A stretch of 64,000 bases of DNA from JAJTFW01 sp903922455 (GTDB taxonomy: Bacteria > Bacteroidota > Bacteroidia > AKYH767-A > OLB10), in the NCBI GenBank assembly GCA_943329665.2, contig CALQEU020000001.1:203410-267409 (forward strand), in the 5' to 3' direction. Numbering within the stretch: the first letter of the stretch is position 1; every line of letters starts with the position of its first letter. The notes beneath the pieces are model-generated. The model had not been told where the DNA came from. It searched no databases and saw only the letters and a program-made list of their open reading frames with translations. The position numbers were made by a program, and so were the translations under genes. Positions 9,178 through 18,594 of this stretch are shown piece after piece.

Positions 9178-10272
9178 ATGACAACAGACTTCCTTCCTCT
9201 AAATGGTACCGATCACATCGAATTTTTTGTTGGAAATGCCAAACAATCTGCCTATTACTATCAGCATGCTTTTGGTTTTCAGCTCATTGCATATGCTGGT
9301 CCAGAAACTGGAGTTCGTGATAGAGCTTCTTATGTATTGCAGCAAGGAAAGGTTCGTTTCGTATTGACAACCGCGCTCCATCCCAATCATGAAATTACTA
9401 ACCATGTTGCAAATCATGGTGACGGAGTAAAAGTGTTAGCGTTGGGGGTGGATGATGCAGAGAAATCTTTTTATGAAACTATGGCGAGGGGAGCCAAGGC
9501 GCATACAGAACCACAAACAGTTACAGATGATTTTGGTGAAGTGAAAATTTCAGCCATACATACTTATGGAGAGACCATTCATAAATTTGTAGAAAGAAAA
9601 AACTATAAAGGAGTTTTCCTTCCTGGCTATAAAGCCATTTCGTCCTCTTCAAAATCGACTCCAGTGGGCTTTGAATACATCGATCATTGTGTAGGAAATG
9701 TTGAGTTGGGTAAGATGAACGATTGGGTAAAGTTTTATGAAGACGTCATGGGATTCAAAATGATCCTGACTTTTGATGACAAAGACATCAGCACCGAATA
9801 CAGTGCACTTATGTCAAAAGTAGTTTCTAACGGCAATGGATATGTGAAGTTTCCAATTAATGAACCTGCCGAAGGAAAAAAGAAATCGCAAATCGACGAG
9901 TATCTTGAATTTTATCATGGTGCAGGTGTGCAACACATTGCCATCGCTACCAGCAATATTATTGATACAGTCAGCATGTTGAAAGAACGTGGTGTAGAAT
10001 TTTTACAAGTTCCAATGACTTACTACGATGATCTTAAAACAAGAATTGGAAAAATAGACGAGGATATGGATGATTTGGCCAAATTGGGAATCCTTGTGGA
10101 CCGTGATGATGAAGGATACTTGCTTCAACTATTTACGAAGCCCGTGGAAGATCGCCCTACTGTCTTTTTTGAAATCATTCAGCGTAAAGGCGCTCGCTCA
10201 TTCGGCAAAGGAAATTTTAAAGCTTTATTTGAAGCCATTGAAAGAGAACAAGCATTAAGAGGTAATTTATAA
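9178..10272 (+). CDS. hppD: 4-hydroxyphenylpyruvate dioxygenase
   Basis: This is a non-haem Fe(II) enzyme that converts 4-hydroxyphenylpyruvate to homogentisate in tyrosine catabolism. The 364-residue length is typical. Two vicinal-oxygen-chelate halves are visible: the N-terminal DHIEFFVGNAKQSAYYYQHA and the catalytic C-terminal half starting EYIDHCVGNVELGKM. Iron ligands are expected at the His of DHCVGN, the His of VQHIAIAT and the Glu of FFEIIQR. The C-terminal GARSFGKGNFKALFEAIE is the family signature. No hmgA or other homogentisate-pathway gene lies in the window. A good terminator follows, so this is probably a monocistronic unit. Confidence 0.96.
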   Translation: MTTDFLPLNGTDHIEFFVGNAKQSAYYYQHAFGFQLIAYAGPETGVRDRASYVLQQGKVRFVLTTALHPNHEITNHVANHGDGVKVLALGVDDAEKSFYETMARGAKAHTEPQTVTDDFGEVKISAIHTYGETIHKFVERKNYKGVFLPGYKAISSSSKSTPVGFEYIDHCVGNVELGKMNDWVKFYEDVMGFKMILTFDDKDISTEYSALMSKVVSNGNGYVKFPINEPAEGKKKSQIDEYLEFYHGAGVQHIAIATSNIIDTVSMLKERGVEFLQVPMTYYDDLKTRIGKIDEDMDDLAKLGILVDRDDEGYLLQLFTKPVEDRPTVFFEIIQRKGARSFGKGNFKALFEAIEREQALRGNL

Positions 10273-10296
10273 TCAGTTTTAAATCAATGAAATAGA

Positions 10297-10326
10297 CGAG
10301 TCTTGTAAGGGCTCGGTTATTTTTTT
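10297..10326 (+). terminator. Intrinsic terminator after hppD
   Basis: CGAGTC (10297-10302) pairs with GGCTCG (10310-10315) around a 7-nt loop, with one G-T pair. A long T run follows (GTTATTTTTTTTT). It lies about 25 bases after the hppD stop. Confidence 0.7.
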
Positions 10327-10433
10327 TTGCCTTGGATAAATTGGTTCGAACTTCTAGTCGTTATTTCAATTTTAGATGCAAAACCTTTTCTCTAAAATTG
10401 GAGTATAAGATGGCATAAAACAATAAGCCCATC

Positions 10434-12383
10434 ATGGCCAGAAAAAACTTACGTCAACAAACCGCACTTAAGACAAAACTTCGTTTAACTTTTATTGCAA
10501 CCACCGCCGCCATTTCTGGTTTGGTAGTTTTATTAATAGTTGTTTTCAATCTCACAAAAAAGGAAGAGGGGAGAGCGGCCACATCCATGACTTACAAACA
10601 ATCCACTACTTTTCAAGATACAAGTGGTGTGTTGAGAGGAAGCATAAATCAAAAAGTAATTGGAGTTGTGGTGGAGACAAGCGGTAAAGGAACTCCTGTA
10701 AAAATCAATTCTTTTACATTTTCTGCAGCAGGAACTTCAATTCCTATTGAGCAAAACATAGAAAATGCGCGATTGTGGTATACCGGCAATGATCCTGAAT
10801 TTTCAATTCAGCAAATTGTAGGGACTACGATTCCTGCCATTAACGACAAACCTTTTGTGTTTTCTGCAAGCCAAACTTTATTGCCAGGAAAAAATTTCTT
10901 TTGGTTAACTTTTGATGTTTTTACCAATGCGAATTCAACGCCTGGAACAGTGGATGCTATGTGTAAAGAAATTCGAATAGGTGCTATTTCCTATTTGCCT
11001 GTCGTTGTTGATCCAATTGGAAAGCGATTCGTACAATCAAATATTCCCTTTTATTCAATGGGTAATTTTTCTTTGGGTAAAGTTAATTCCTGGAATTCTA
11101 AAAGAGATGGTTCAGGAATGTCTCCTCGTCAAATGAATGAAGTACGTAACAGCTATTTTATTCAATCCGGACATCGGATGATAAGTAGTACAGGTTCTAA
11201 TCTACAAACTTTAGTAATAGAAAAAGGCGGGGAATTACGAATTACTTCCCCTTTAAGATTGAATGCAATTTATGTTGCTTTTGGTGGCGTTGTCCAGATG
11301 GATACTTCAATCAATAATTTTTATTCTTTTAATGAATTTTATATGGACAATGGAGCCATGTATATTCATAACAGTACCGGGTGGTTCCCCGGATTAAAGA
11401 ATAGGTTAAGTCCGAAGTCTACTCAATTGTTTTTTAAATATGGTTCCAACACTTTCCGACCTGAAATTAATTTTGGAAATCTTGTATTAGATGCAGCAGA
11501 TGTTTCTTCCATCGATCTGGGTGGAAAAGTCGAGCAGATTCAAGGTGATTTTGAAATTAGGAAAACGGGAAAAGATCTTTCAGGAATTTTCTTCACTGGT
11601 AATAATTTGTTAAACATTAATGGCAGTTTTATTCAAATGGGTGGTTTGTTTTTTGGCGCTACCAATGGAAATTTGACTTGTTCTGTTGCACAAGATTTCA
11701 TCTTGAAAGGAGGTGAGTTTTATGATGCAAAAATGGATAAGACGAACCAGAAGGCAGCTTTAAAGATGCATGTTAAGGAAGATGTCATTTTATTGAGTGG
11801 TATTTTCACTACGGATAGAAGCGCCACTTCTGAATTTATCATGTCAGGTTCTGGAACGTCCAGATGGATTCAAAAACCATTGTGTAAAGCAAATCTTGGA
11901 AATGTTACGGTCGCAAATAAACATGTATTGCAAATAAAAGGTGAAATATTTGGTAATATTTCAAAAGGGTCTACCTTTCAGATTAGTGATGGTGCAGAAT
12001 TGTATTGCGAGAAAGTTGTGGTGAATGGTGAGGGCGAGTTTGTTTTGGAAAATAATACCATGCTTGCAATTGGTCACCCAGAAGGAATATACTCGAGCGG
12101 CTCAAAAGGAAATATCCAAACTGAAAAACGAACTTTTAATTCTGGAGCAACCTATTATTATTACTTAAATTCTAATCCGCAAGAGACAGGAATTTTCCAA
12201 ACACAACCTAAACAAAATGTTATCGGTAAATTAGTAGTAAATAAAGCCGGCACATCTCAGGTGTTAAACTTATCACAAAACTTAGTCCTTGAAAGCCCAT
12301 GCATGATATCTCTAGGGGATATACGAAGTAATGGCTTTGAGCTAAAAGTGAAGGAAGTAATTTCCACAGCAAAACTGAACTAG
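10434..12383 (+). CDS. Membrane-anchored envelope protein with sialidase-N-terminal-like domain
   Basis: This is a 649-residue protein with an N-terminal hydrophobic anchor or signal at about residues 18-38 after a basic start. Residues about 55-190 resemble the BNR-repeat neuraminidase N-terminal domain: a TSGVLRGSINQKVIGVVVET-like opening, then FTFSAAGTS, ENARLWYTG and NFFWLTFDV. The rest is a repetitive beta-rich region (GNLVLDAADVSSIDLGG, INGSFIQMGGLFFGATNG) that suggests a solenoid. No sialidase Asp-boxes and no T9SS sorting domain are visible, so it looks like a structural or adhesive surface protein rather than an enzyme. This domain recurs in Bacteroidota surface proteins. Function is unknown. 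Confidence 0.6.
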   Translation: MARKNLRQQTALKTKLRLTFIATTAAISGLVVLLIVVFNLTKKEEGRAATSMTYKQSTTFQDTSGVLRGSINQKVIGVVVETSGKGTPVKINSFTFSAAGTSIPIEQNIENARLWYTGNDPEFSIQQIVGTTIPAINDKPFVFSASQTLLPGKNFFWLTFDVFTNANSTPGTVDAMCKEIRIGAISYLPVVVDPIGKRFVQSNIPFYSMGNFSLGKVNSWNSKRDGSGMSPRQMNEVRNSYFIQSGHRMISSTGSNLQTLVIEKGGELRITSPLRLNAIYVAFGGVVQMDTSINNFYSFNEFYMDNGAMYIHNSTGWFPGLKNRLSPKSTQLFFKYGSNTFRPEINFGNLVLDAADVSSIDLGGKVEQIQGDFEIRKTGKDLSGIFFTGNNLLNINGSFIQMGGLFFGATNGNLTCSVAQDFILKGGEFYDAKMDKTNQKAALKMHVKEDVILLSGIFTTDRSATSEFIMSGSGTSRWIQKPLCKANLGNVTVANKHVLQIKGEIFGNISKGSTFQISDGAELYCEKVVVNGEGEFVLENNTMLAIGHPEGIYSSGSKGNIQTEKRTFNSGATYYYYLNSNPQETGIFQTQPKQNVIGKLVVNKAGTSQVLNLSQNLVLESPCMISLGDIRSNGFELKVKEVISTAKLN

Positions 12384-12569
12384 TTTCTGCTTTTATAACT
12401 TAAATCTTCTTTTTACTTTTTAAAGTTTCCATTAATTGGTGCGAATTTTCTTTTGATTACAGCGTTGCTTTCAATTAACATTGTTAGGTTGATAACTGTA
12501 TACTTTGAAGGATAATTAATTCCATCTCTGACCTAATTTTAGCATACCATGTAGGGTAAGAGATTTTTC

Positions 12570-13889
12570 ATGTATTGTTTCAAAAAAACTAAAGGACGTA
12601 TGGAGGTCGGCAACAGTGTAAAAAGTAAGCACGAACAAATTCTAGAATTGCTAGACGAAGTTTCTATTTCAGGTAAAAAGTTAGGAATTATATTGCAAAC
12701 AGTGGAAGATGACGAATTTGATGGGCGCCATGTGACACTAAAAGGAAAAAAACTGAAGAATTTTAGCTCTTGCAGTTACTTCGGTCTTGATCTTGACCAA
12801 CGATTGATGGGTGGTGCAATTGATGCAATTACTCGTTTTGGTGTACAGTTTTCTTCTTCCCGCTCGTATCTCTCTTCTCCATTGTATGGCGAGTTAGAGG
12901 AAAAATTAGCTAAAATATTTGATGCTCCTGCTGCTGTTTTTAATACGACAACGCTTGGGCATTTAAGCAATCTTCCCATTCTTATTGGTGATGAAGATGC
13001 CATCGTAATGGACGTAAGCGTACATTCAAGTGTTCAAATGGCAGTTTCATTGTTGAATGAAAGAAATATTCATGTGGAGATTATTCGTCACAATCGACTC
13101 GACTTACTTGAAGATCGGGTGAAAGAATTAAGCCTGACGCACAAGAAAATTTGGTATTTGTCTGATGGAGTTTATTCGATGTTTGGAGATTTAGCACCCG
13201 TGAAAGAAATTGTTAAGTTGATGGATATTTATGAGCAACTTTATTTGTACATCGATGATGCACATGGAATGAGTTGGTCAGGTGAAAACGGTTCGGGCTA
13301 CGTAAGAAGTCAAGTACCTAAACATGATCGAATTTATTTAACAACATCTTTAGGTAAAGCGTTTGGAGCAAGTGGCGGCGTTATGATTTTTCCAAATGAT
13401 GAAGAGTTTCGTCGTGTCCATGATTACGGCAAAACGTCAATTTTTTCAATTCAAATTCCACCGCCCATTCTCGGAGCAGCAGTCGCCTCCGCCAAAATTC
13501 ATTTGTCTTCGGAAATTTACACGTTGCAAAAACAATTGCAAGACCGGATTAAATATTTTAATCAAACAGCCAAGTTGCTCGAAATCCCAATTATTTCAGA
13601 TGATATTTCTCCAATAAAATTTGTTTGCCTTGGTAAACCACATATGGGTTACAATATGGTAAGCCGACTTATAAATAATGGATATTATGTGAACCTCTCG
13701 GTTTTCCCTTCCGTATCTTATCATAATACAGGTATGAGAATTCCTCTTTCATTGCATATGAATAAGGAAGATATTAATGGATTGTTGACTCAAATTGCTC
13801 AACAATTGCCTTTGGCAATGACTGATACCGGTACTTCAATGAAAGAGATAAATCGGTATTTTAAAATGGATAAACGTCAAAAGGTCTAA
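12570..13889 (+). CDS. PLP-dependent alpha-oxoamine synthase (serine palmitoyltransferase / KBL / BioF-like)
   Basis: This is a 439-residue fold-type I aminotransferase of the class that condenses an amino acid with an acyl-CoA. The PLP lysine is Lys263 in TTSLGKAFGASGG. The cofactor Asp and His lie in YIDDAHGMSW, and the early NFSSCSYFGLDLDQRL corresponds to the family's NYLG-type start. In Bacteroidota such enzymes include serine palmitoyltransferase for sphingolipids, 2-amino-3-ketobutyrate CoA ligase, BioF and CqsA-like enzymes. Sequence alone does not decide between them. The substrate-loop motif is atypical for BioF and no bio genes are near. An alternative ATG lies at 12600, preceded by AAAGGA. 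Confidence 0.75.
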   Translation: MYCFKKTKGRMEVGNSVKSKHEQILELLDEVSISGKKLGIILQTVEDDEFDGRHVTLKGKKLKNFSSCSYFGLDLDQRLMGGAIDAITRFGVQFSSSRSYLSSPLYGELEEKLAKIFDAPAAVFNTTTLGHLSNLPILIGDEDAIVMDVSVHSSVQMAVSLLNERNIHVEIIRHNRLDLLEDRVKELSLTHKKIWYLSDGVYSMFGDLAPVKEIVKLMDIYEQLYLYIDDAHGMSWSGENGSGYVRSQVPKHDRIYLTTSLGKAFGASGGVMIFPNDEEFRRVHDYGKTSIFSIQIPPPILGAAVASAKIHLSSEIYTLQKQLQDRIKYFNQTAKLLEIPIISDDISPIKFVCLGKPHMGYNMVSRLINNGYYVNLSVFPSVSYHNTGMRIPLSLHMNKEDINGLLTQIAQQLPLAMTDTGTSMKEINRYFKMDKRQKV

Positions 13890-13950
13890 TTTAGATCAAA
13901 ATAATACAAGGATTTATTGTTGAAATCTAATTTTAAGAGTAAAACCTTTT

Positions 13951-14379
13951 TTATAGCCAAACGCAAATCTTCCAAAAATTCGATAAAGTCAGAAAGGTGG
14001 TCTCAAACTGACTAATATCCACCGGCTTTACAAAGTATCCAGCAACATTATGTTTATAGGCTTCTTTTCTATCATAATCATCATTAGACGTTGTTAACAC
14101 AAAAACACTAATGAAATTGATTGTAGGATCGCTTCTCAATTCTTTTAAGAAATCCAATCCGTTCATTTTTGGCATATTGATGTCAAGCAAAATCACTTGT
14201 GGTAATTTCTCCAACTTCTCTTTTCCATTGGTTCCTCGCAGCACATCCAAAGCCTCTTCGCCATTCGATGCGTGCAGTAAATTATTAGTAAGATTAAGTC
14301 GTTTAAATACTCTCTCAATAACCATTTTGTCAACCTGGTCATCCTCTACGTGAAGAATAGTGATAGTTTGTTCGCTCAT
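13951..14379 (-). CDS. Single-domain response regulator (Rcp1/CheY-like)
   Basis: This is a 142-residue stand-alone receiver domain with no output domain. The acidic pocket is at HVEDD (residues 10-14), the phospho-acceptor is Asp66 in VILLDINMP, the switch Thr lies in VFVLTTS near residue 96, and Lys118 is in FVKPVD. The long loop before Asp66 (GTNGKEKLEKLP) is typical of Rcp1-type regulators that pair with phytochrome-like or PAS histidine kinases. It is divergent from such a kinase 143 bases away, so the two are probably partners. The output could be protein-protein signalling or a phosphorelay. Confidence 0.9.
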   Translation of the reverse strand: MSEQTITILHVEDDQVDKMVIERVFKRLNLTNNLLHASNGEEALDVLRGTNGKEKLEKLPQVILLDINMPKMNGLDFLKELRSDPTINFISVFVLTTSNDDYDRKEAYKHNVAGYFVKPVDISQFETTFLTLSNFWKICVWL

Positions 14380-14522
14380 AGCTTATTTTTTATAAGTATT
14401 GTAACAACTAAAGCTAATGTTCGTACACATCATTAGTAAAAATTCTTTTTCTAGTATTCTAAGTTGTCAAATGTAGAATTAATACAACAAACAAAAAAGG
14501 TCTAAGCGGTTAAGAAATTTAA

Positions 14523-16283
14523 ATGCGTAATCTAAATATATTCAAGAATAACGAAAAGTATCATAACAGCATCCCTGCTGATGATCTCATCGCACGTCAG
14601 AGATATCGTCTGTTTAGAGCTACAACTATTACTGCAGCAGCAGTTATTTTTTACGCTTTTTTCCAAGCCTGGTATGTGGTAGATGTCGGTAACTTTTCGG
14701 GTATCCTTATAGGAATTCTTGGTTTAGTACTAGTTGTAAATTATTTCTATCTGCCTTTTCATAAGAATCATCGGCTTGCTTATTATGTAATCGTCCTGGG
14801 AGCATTTACAACACTTCATATCATTTCTTATTATTCAGGTGGAATTCGAGCTTCAGCAATTATGTACATGGCTGGACTCATGTTGCTGGGATATATGCTC
14901 CTCGGGAATACGGCTGGTAAAATTGTGTTTACCCTCATCGCTATAAATATTGTTTTCTTTTGGTATGCCACGGAATACACAGATTTGATCTCCTATGCGC
15001 TGATCGGAGATACCGTTGAATTAATAAATATCGATTATCTCACCACTTTCTTTTTAGCCATGCTGATTCTTTCTACTCAGATGAATTATCTAGAGAGCGG
15101 AAAAAATGTTGTCATTGAGAGAATAACAGTGCAAAGAAATGAGTTGAGAGAAGCGAATAAGGAATTGCATAAACTTTCTGTTGTAGCTAGTAAAGCAGAC
15201 AATGCAATTATCATTACAAACAGTGATGGAATTGCAGAATGGGTGAATGATGGATTTGTTCGTCTTACAGGATTCTACTTTGATGATATCGTAGGGCAAA
15301 ATCCACATCATCTTTTAACAGGAAAAAAATCGAATCAAGATACAATTGCTGCATTAAACCTAGCCATAACAAATCATGAAGCCTTTTCTTGTGAACTTTT
15401 AAAGTATAAGAAATCAGGTGAACCATTCTGGACACAAATTACAATGACTCCAATTGCTTCCGATGCCGATACAGAGACGGAGGCGAAGTATATTTATATC
15501 GAAAGTGATATCACACCTAGAAAATTAGCCGAAGAAAAAATGAATCGCTATATGAAGAATTTGGAGAAAACAATTTCTGAGCTCGACAAATTCGCTTATG
15601 TAGTTTCTCATGACTTGAAAGCACCTGTTCGTGCAATTGGAAATTTAACGGGATGGATTGAAGAGGATATGGGTGATCGTCTACCTGCTGATCTTTTAGA
15701 ACATTTTAATACCATCAAAGGTCGTGTAGTTCGTATGGAAGGATTAATTAATGGAATTCTAGATTATACGAAAGCGAGTAAAACCTCTGGTGAGCTTCAA
15801 CCATTCGAAGTGAATGAATTGGTTCGTGATTCTATTGATCTCATCGGACCACCTGCAAATGCAGTAATCAATGTAAGAGATAATTTGCCCAATATGAGAG
15901 CCGAACGCGTCAAGCTTCAGCAAGTATTTTTGAATCTTATCCAAAACGCTATTAAGTATAACGATAAAGAAGACATTCAAGTTGAAATTCGATGTGAAGA
16001 TCAAGGAAACGACTGGAAGTTTTTTGTGAAAGATAATGGCCCTGGCATCGAACCACGCTATCATGAAAAGATTTTTGTGATCTTCCAAACATTGAATGCG
16101 CGTGATGAAGTGGAATCTCGTGGTGTTGGACTAGCCATCGTTAAAAAGATTGTTGAAGAAGAAGGTGGAAAGATATGGGTGGAGTCGGAAAAAGGAAAAG
16201 GAGCCACATTCTGTTTTAATTGGCCAAAAGTAAAAAAGGCAAGTATGGAGGAGTCATTGCTTGCTGAAGATTTTATGTCGTGA
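14523..16283 (+). CDS. Membrane PAS-domain sensor histidine kinase
   Basis: The 586-residue kinase has about five to six membrane helices in residues 35-190. A short coiled coil (VIERITVQRNELREANKELH) leads to a PAS domain at about 215-335. The HisKA domain follows, with phospho-acceptor His363 in VVSHDLKAPVRAI, and then the ATPase domain with N box NLIQNAIKYN, G1 DNGPGIEP and G2 SRGVGLAIVKKI. This is the phytochrome-like subgroup. Membrane helices without a clear periplasmic loop suggest sensing within or close to the membrane. The likely partner is the divergent single-domain regulator. A small helical gene lies 43 bases downstream. Confidence 0.92.
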   Translation: MRNLNIFKNNEKYHNSIPADDLIARQRYRLFRATTITAAAVIFYAFFQAWYVVDVGNFSGILIGILGLVLVVNYFYLPFHKNHRLAYYVIVLGAFTTLHIISYYSGGIRASAIMYMAGLMLLGYMLLGNTAGKIVFTLIAINIVFFWYATEYTDLISYALIGDTVELINIDYLTTFFLAMLILSTQMNYLESGKNVVIERITVQRNELREANKELHKLSVVASKADNAIIITNSDGIAEWVNDGFVRLTGFYFDDIVGQNPHHLLTGKKSNQDTIAALNLAITNHEAFSCELLKYKKSGEPFWTQITMTPIASDADTETEAKYIYIESDITPRKLAEEKMNRYMKNLEKTISELDKFAYVVSHDLKAPVRAIGNLTGWIEEDMGDRLPADLLEHFNTIKGRVVRMEGLINGILDYTKASKTSGELQPFEVNELVRDSIDLIGPPANAVINVRDNLPNMRAERVKLQQVFLNLIQNAIKYNDKEDIQVEIRCEDQGNDWKFFVKDNGPGIEPRYHEKIFVIFQTLNARDEVESRGVGLAIVKKIVEEEGGKIWVESEKGKGATFCFNWPKVKKASMEESLLAEDFMS

Positions 16284-16326
16284 AACACTTTTCCAACTTC
16301 GTCGTAATAGGACTTTAACACCAGCC

Positions 16327-16608
16327 ATGAAAACAAATTCTGAGATTCAAGTAAAGCAAGAACTCGATCAATGCATCGTTCAAATGAAAAATTTATTACA
16401 ACAACTAGAGCCAGCGCAACGATTAACTATTGTGAACGAATTGATGGTGCGCTTAATCCCAAGTCGAAATAAATTAACTTCATCAAGCGATAAAATTAAC
16501 GCGAGAATGAATCAACAAGATCAAGGATTGACGAAAACACAGATGCAATTGATTAAAAAAGCTTCAGATGATACCGATCGACTTTTCGATTTCGATCACA
16601 GAGCTTAA
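16327..16608 (+). CDS. Small hypothetical helical protein downstream of the histidine kinase
   Basis: This 93-residue soluble protein is rich in Gln, Lys and Leu and predicted to be largely helical (IQVKQELDQCIVQMKNLLQQ at residues 7-26). I start at the ATG giving MKTNSEIQ; an upstream TTG overlapping the kinase gene is in frame but less plausible. I recognise no family. It follows the kinase on the same strand by 43 bases and may be part of the same transcript, so a role as an accessory to the two-component pair is possible. That is inference from position only. Confidence 0.5.
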   Translation: MKTNSEIQVKQELDQCIVQMKNLLQQLEPAQRLTIVNELMVRLIPSRNKLTSSSDKINARMNQQDQGLTKTQMQLIKKASDDTDRLFDFDHRA

Positions 16609-16738
16609 TTTTTTTAATAATAATACAATACTATTCTATTCCAATAAGTAGGGTTGTATTTTGACAACCTACATTGACTTTAATGGGTACTTCAAAGGCC
16701 TAAACCAAAGCAGTACGATTAAGAGATTGGACTATTTT

Positions 16739-17509
16739 TTAAGTTGCGTCGGTATAACTTATTTCCTTAATCTTTTTTAAAAATAATTGAAGTCCTTCCC
16801 GGGCTTTATTGTCTATTTTATAAAGTATTCTTTTCTGTAAGTATTGCGAAATATTAAATTCGGGATATTCTATTGCTAGTGTTGGAAAGATTTCTACTCG
16901 ATGGGTTACGCCATAATGAAATGAGGATTCTAACTTCTGAATAATTCCGTCATCTATCAACTTATTACTAACCCAAGCGGCAAATACAAAGGGAAGCCCC
17001 GTGAGTTCTTTCCAACATGCTGCTAAGTCATAACAATAAGTGAATGTAGATTTATATTTCAATGCTCGGTCGCCAATAATGACGGCAGCAGTATATTGCT
17101 CCTCCTGTAAAATTGAACTTTCAGCATTTTCATTGATCCATTCTGGTTGGATGTTCCATAATTCTTTGGCAAGAATTTTTGCAAGTAATACGGAGGTTCT
17201 CGATTCTTGATCTAAAACAATTTTTTTTATTTCAGTCAATGGGGAATTGCTAACAAGCACTACTGAATCTACTTTTCCATCTGCTACGATTCCATATGAA
17301 GTAAGAAGATGGGCTTCCTTTAAAGATAAAATCATCGCTACTGGAATCAACCCAATATCCGTTTGATTTCCCATAAGTTTAGAAGCACATGTAGAAGGGA
17401 TGTCTTTCTCAATGATGAATTCATCATTTGCTAATTGATGCTCCATTCCAAATACAAAAGGTCGAGCATTTAAATAGGAAACTACAGATATTCGAGTTTT
17501 TTTTTGCAC
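16739..17509 (-). CDS. mqnA: Chorismate dehydratase MqnA (futalosine pathway of menaquinone synthesis)
   Basis: The 256-residue protein has the periplasmic-binding-protein-like fold of MqnA/MqnD. Its N-terminus, ISVVSYLNARPFVFGM, matches the MqnA signature SYLNxxP, and MGNQTDIGLIPVAM follows at about residues 46-59. MqnA dehydrates chorismate to 3-enolpyruvylbenzoate, the first step of the alternative menaquinone route used by many Bacteroidota lineages. The start is a GTG, 6 bases after the holA stop on the same strand. The next upstream gene but one encodes a nucleosidase of the superfamily that includes futalosine hydrolase. The gene ends convergent to the small helical gene. Confidence 0.88.
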   Translation of the reverse strand: MQKKTRISVVSYLNARPFVFGMEHQLANDEFIIEKDIPSTCASKLMGNQTDIGLIPVAMILSLKEAHLLTSYGIVADGKVDSVVLVSNSPLTEIKKIVLDQESRTSVLLAKILAKELWNIQPEWINENAESSILQEEQYTAAVIIGDRALKYKSTFTYCYDLAACWKELTGLPFVFAAWVSNKLIDDGIIQKLESSFHYGVTHRVEIFPTLAIEYPEFNISQYLQKRILYKIDNKAREGLQLFLKKIKEISYTDAT

Positions 17510-17515
17510 CCGTTT

Positions 17516-18577
17516 CTAATGAATTAATTTATATACAAATTCTTTCATGTAATCCTCGTTCCCTAAAGTGGAGGCCCCTACACCTTTTGATCTTAAATCA
17601 AATTCTCGAAGTAAACTGATGTTTTTTTCTACATGCTCCGGACTATAATTTTTCCCCGCCGTGAAATAATCATCTACAAAGAATGGATTTACTTTTAATG
17701 CCACCGCAACTGAATTTCTGGATTTGTCATTCAGAGAGTGATATAAAAGTAATTTAGTGAAATAAGTATAGAGCATCGCCATCGTTACTTGAATTGGATT
17801 GCTCTTCGGATTTGCAGTAAAATAATTTGCAATCTTAATGCAGGCGTATACATCTCTTTTGCCTAAAGCTTTTTGCAATTCAAAAATATTAAACTCCTTA
17901 CTTACTCCAATGTATAGTTCGATATGTTGAACATCAATGGTTTCTTTCGATTTAATATTAATTAGCAATTTGTCACATTCATTGGCAATCCTCGATAAAT
18001 CATTTCCTAAATGCTCCGACATGAGCTGAGAAGCTTTCGGAGTAATTTTTGAATTTTTCTCTGCTAAATAATTTTCTATCCATTTAGGAAGTTTGTCGTC
18101 GTACATTTTCTTCGACTCAAAAACAACTCCGTTTTTTTCTATGGCCTTGTACAATTTACCACGCTTGTCGAGAGCCTTATACTTCATGGCTAAAACAAGT
18201 AACGTTGAAGAAAGTGGATTGGAAAGATAATTTAATAAAGGGACACTATCGTTTTTTTCTTCTCCTCCGTCCTCACTTTTACTTTTCGCTTTTGGAAGAA
18301 GCGCCTTTATTTCCTGCGCTTCTTTAATGATGACTACTTGATAATTCGACATCATCGGATATCGTTTGGCTGCACTGATCAAACTTAATATTTCACAGTC
18401 TTTACCATAAAGTACAGTTTGGTTAAATTCTTTTTCCATGTCATCGAGCACGGAATTTTCAAGCATCTCCGTAACTACATCAATATAATAAGGCTCATCT
18501 CCTTGTAGTAAATAGACAGGATGGTAGATTTTATTTTTTAAATCTCTTTTTATTTCATCAATTGTCTTCTGTGCCAT
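17516..18577 (-). CDS. holA: DNA polymerase III delta subunit
   Basis: The 353-residue clamp-loader subunit opens the sliding clamp during replication. The N-terminal KIYHPVYLLQGDEPYYIDVV is the family motif (LxGdEpyl). It is followed by RYPMMSNYQVVIIKEAQEI, the lid region LSNPLSSTLLVLAMKYKALD, and the C-terminal collar helix region ending VYKLIH. The length is standard for Bacteroidota. It lies between the AMP-nucleosidase-like gene (17 bases upstream) and mqnA (6 bases downstream), which indicates cotranscription. An HsdR-N protein divergent from this cluster is, as I recall, a frequent neighbour of holA in Bacteroidota. Confidence 0.92.
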   Translation of the reverse strand: MAQKTIDEIKRDLKNKIYHPVYLLQGDEPYYIDVVTEMLENSVLDDMEKEFNQTVLYGKDCEILSLISAAKRYPMMSNYQVVIIKEAQEIKALLPKAKSKSEDGGEEKNDSVPLLNYLSNPLSSTLLVLAMKYKALDKRGKLYKAIEKNGVVFESKKMYDDKLPKWIENYLAEKNSKITPKASQLMSEHLGNDLSRIANECDKLLINIKSKETIDVQHIELYIGVSKEFNIFELQKALGKRDVYACIKIANYFTANPKSNPIQVTMAMLYTYFTKLLLYHSLNDKSRNSVAVALKVNPFFVDDYFTAGKNYSPEHVEKNISLLREFDLRSKGVGASTLGNEDYMKEFVYKLIH

Positions 18578-18594
18578 TCCTCTTCAATCCTGAA

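Noticed and set aside
15759..16336. Two antisense ORFs over the histidine kinase catalytic domain
   Set aside because: They mirror the conserved kinase codons and no independent domain or signal is visible.
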